NCBI GenBank assembly: GCA_050250815.1
Contig: JBFWNY010000057.1
Span: 1 to 13,715 of the forward strand
Direction: 5' to 3'
Origin: JAEUMD01 sp050250815
GTDB lineage: Bacteria; Pseudomonadota; Alphaproteobacteria; Rhizobiales; Hyphomicrobiaceae
DNA: 13,715 nt
In this document: positions 13,226 through 13,715 of the stretch, piece by piece
Position numbering within the stretch: the stretch's first letter is position 1
Layout of the letters: every line of letters begins with the position of its first letter
Notes under the pieces: model-generated
Seen by the model: only the letters and a program-made list of their open reading frames with translations
Databases searched by the model: none
What the model was told of the DNA's origin: nothing
Program-made: the position numbers and the translations under genes

Positions 13226-13708
13226 ATGGCAAGGCTGACCCGACAGGCGCGCAAGGAACAGGGCGATGCCGCCGAGGCGCACTTTCGGGCATGGCTCAAC
13301 CGCTGTGTGCTCCCGCATATGTATGTCGAGCAGTCGCCGCTTAGCGTGCCGCAGGGCCTGCGCGGCGAGATCAAGCGACCGGATTTTCTGGTGGGACTTC
13401 CGACCATCGGCACGCTCGCCTTCGACGTGAAGGCGAAGTCGATCTACGACGAACACATCCTGATCGACGCCTACGAGCATCGCACATTCCGGAACTTCGA
13501 GACCTTCTTCAATATTTCGGTCTGGTACGTCTGCTTCCCGCCGGCCGAGCCGCACGTCTGTCACCTGTTCCTCAACCGGGATCTCGACGGCGAGCCTGTG
13601 AGCTGTCATGGCCGGCCGGTGCTCGCCATGCCGCTCAAATCGACCGTCACGACCGATCCGCGGCGGGATTTCCTGGGCGTACTGGTCGGGGCGATCAGCT
13701 TGCGATAG
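13226..13708 (+). CDS. Putative PD-(D/E)XK-fold nuclease, small
   Basis: This 160-aa protein starts at ATG 13226, 4 bp after the previous stop; the frame is open upstream to 12992, but only the part from this ATG avoids overlap with the neighbour. The N-terminal helix QARKEQGDAAEAHFRAWL places Glu17 in a 'GxxAExxxxxxL' motif. Then come KRPDFLVG (Asp53) and LAFDVKAKS (Asp67-Val-Lys69). The order E, D, DxK is that of the PD-(D/E)XK superfamily (Holliday-junction-resolvase-like and restriction-like nucleases). The rest contains aromatic strands (ISVWYVCFPP). The size suits a single catalytic domain. It could act on the element's DNA during transfer or on competing DNA, but may be inactive. Fold assignment is from motif spacing only. 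Confidence 0.65.
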   Translation: MARLTRQARKEQGDAAEAHFRAWLNRCVLPHMYVEQSPLSVPQGLRGEIKRPDFLVGLPTIGTLAFDVKAKSIYDEHILIDAYEHRTFRNFETFFNISVWYVCFPPAEPHVCHLFLNRDLDGEPVSCHGRPVLAMPLKSTVTTDPRRDFLGVLVGAISLR

Positions 13709-13715
13709 TCGAAAC

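Overview
The window is GC-rich DNA with a strong GC bias at third codon positions. Its gene families (a MobC/relaxase pair, ArdC, a DUF1419-like protein) are typical of integrative and conjugative elements (ICEs) or plasmids of Alphaproteobacteria, most likely Hyphomicrobiales such as Bradyrhizobium, Rhodopseudomonas or Nitrobacter relatives. The taxonomic call comes from gene style only. No rRNA, tRNA, CRISPR array, transposase or integrase was seen.

Layout. (1) 1-2385 is a mobilization module: the end of a MobC-like relaxosome protein, then a MobA/VirD2-type relaxase with its HxHxH motif. The relaxase tail appears to continue through two further reading frames, so the C-terminus is either frameshifted or sequenced with indels. 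(2) 2561-9654 is cargo. It holds a small hypothetical gene, an XRE-type regulator behind a strong leaderless-type promoter, an OLD-family ATPase/TOPRIM nuclease with lower GC than its surroundings, an AbiEi/AbiEii type IV toxin-antitoxin pair, and on the opposite strand a 489-aa PIN-domain protein with an unrecognised C-terminal half plus a small acidic protein. This is a defence-type cargo block between two backbone modules. (3) 9655-10134 is about 480 bp without a convincing gene, carrying GC-rich hairpins and a 17-bp repeat. (4) 10135-13708 is a co-directional backbone operon: an unknown 192-aa protein, an ArdC-like antirestriction protein, a DUF1419-like protein, an unknown 222-aa protein, and a small protein with the spacing of a PD-(D/E)XK nuclease. 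Genes in this operon overlap by 4 bp or lie a few bases apart.

Working together (inference): the relaxase module moves the element; ArdC and its co-transcribed partners probably protect incoming DNA in the recipient; the OLD, AbiE and PIN genes probably defend the host or stabilise the element. The most striking non-coding structure is a near-perfect long hairpin just ahead of ardC (10778-10839) that buries the ardC Shine-Dalgarno sequence. It could be a translational switch or a single-strand-DNA promoter used during conjugative entry. Promoters for the XRE regulator and for abiEi both place the start codon almost at the predicted transcription start, suggesting leaderless mRNAs.
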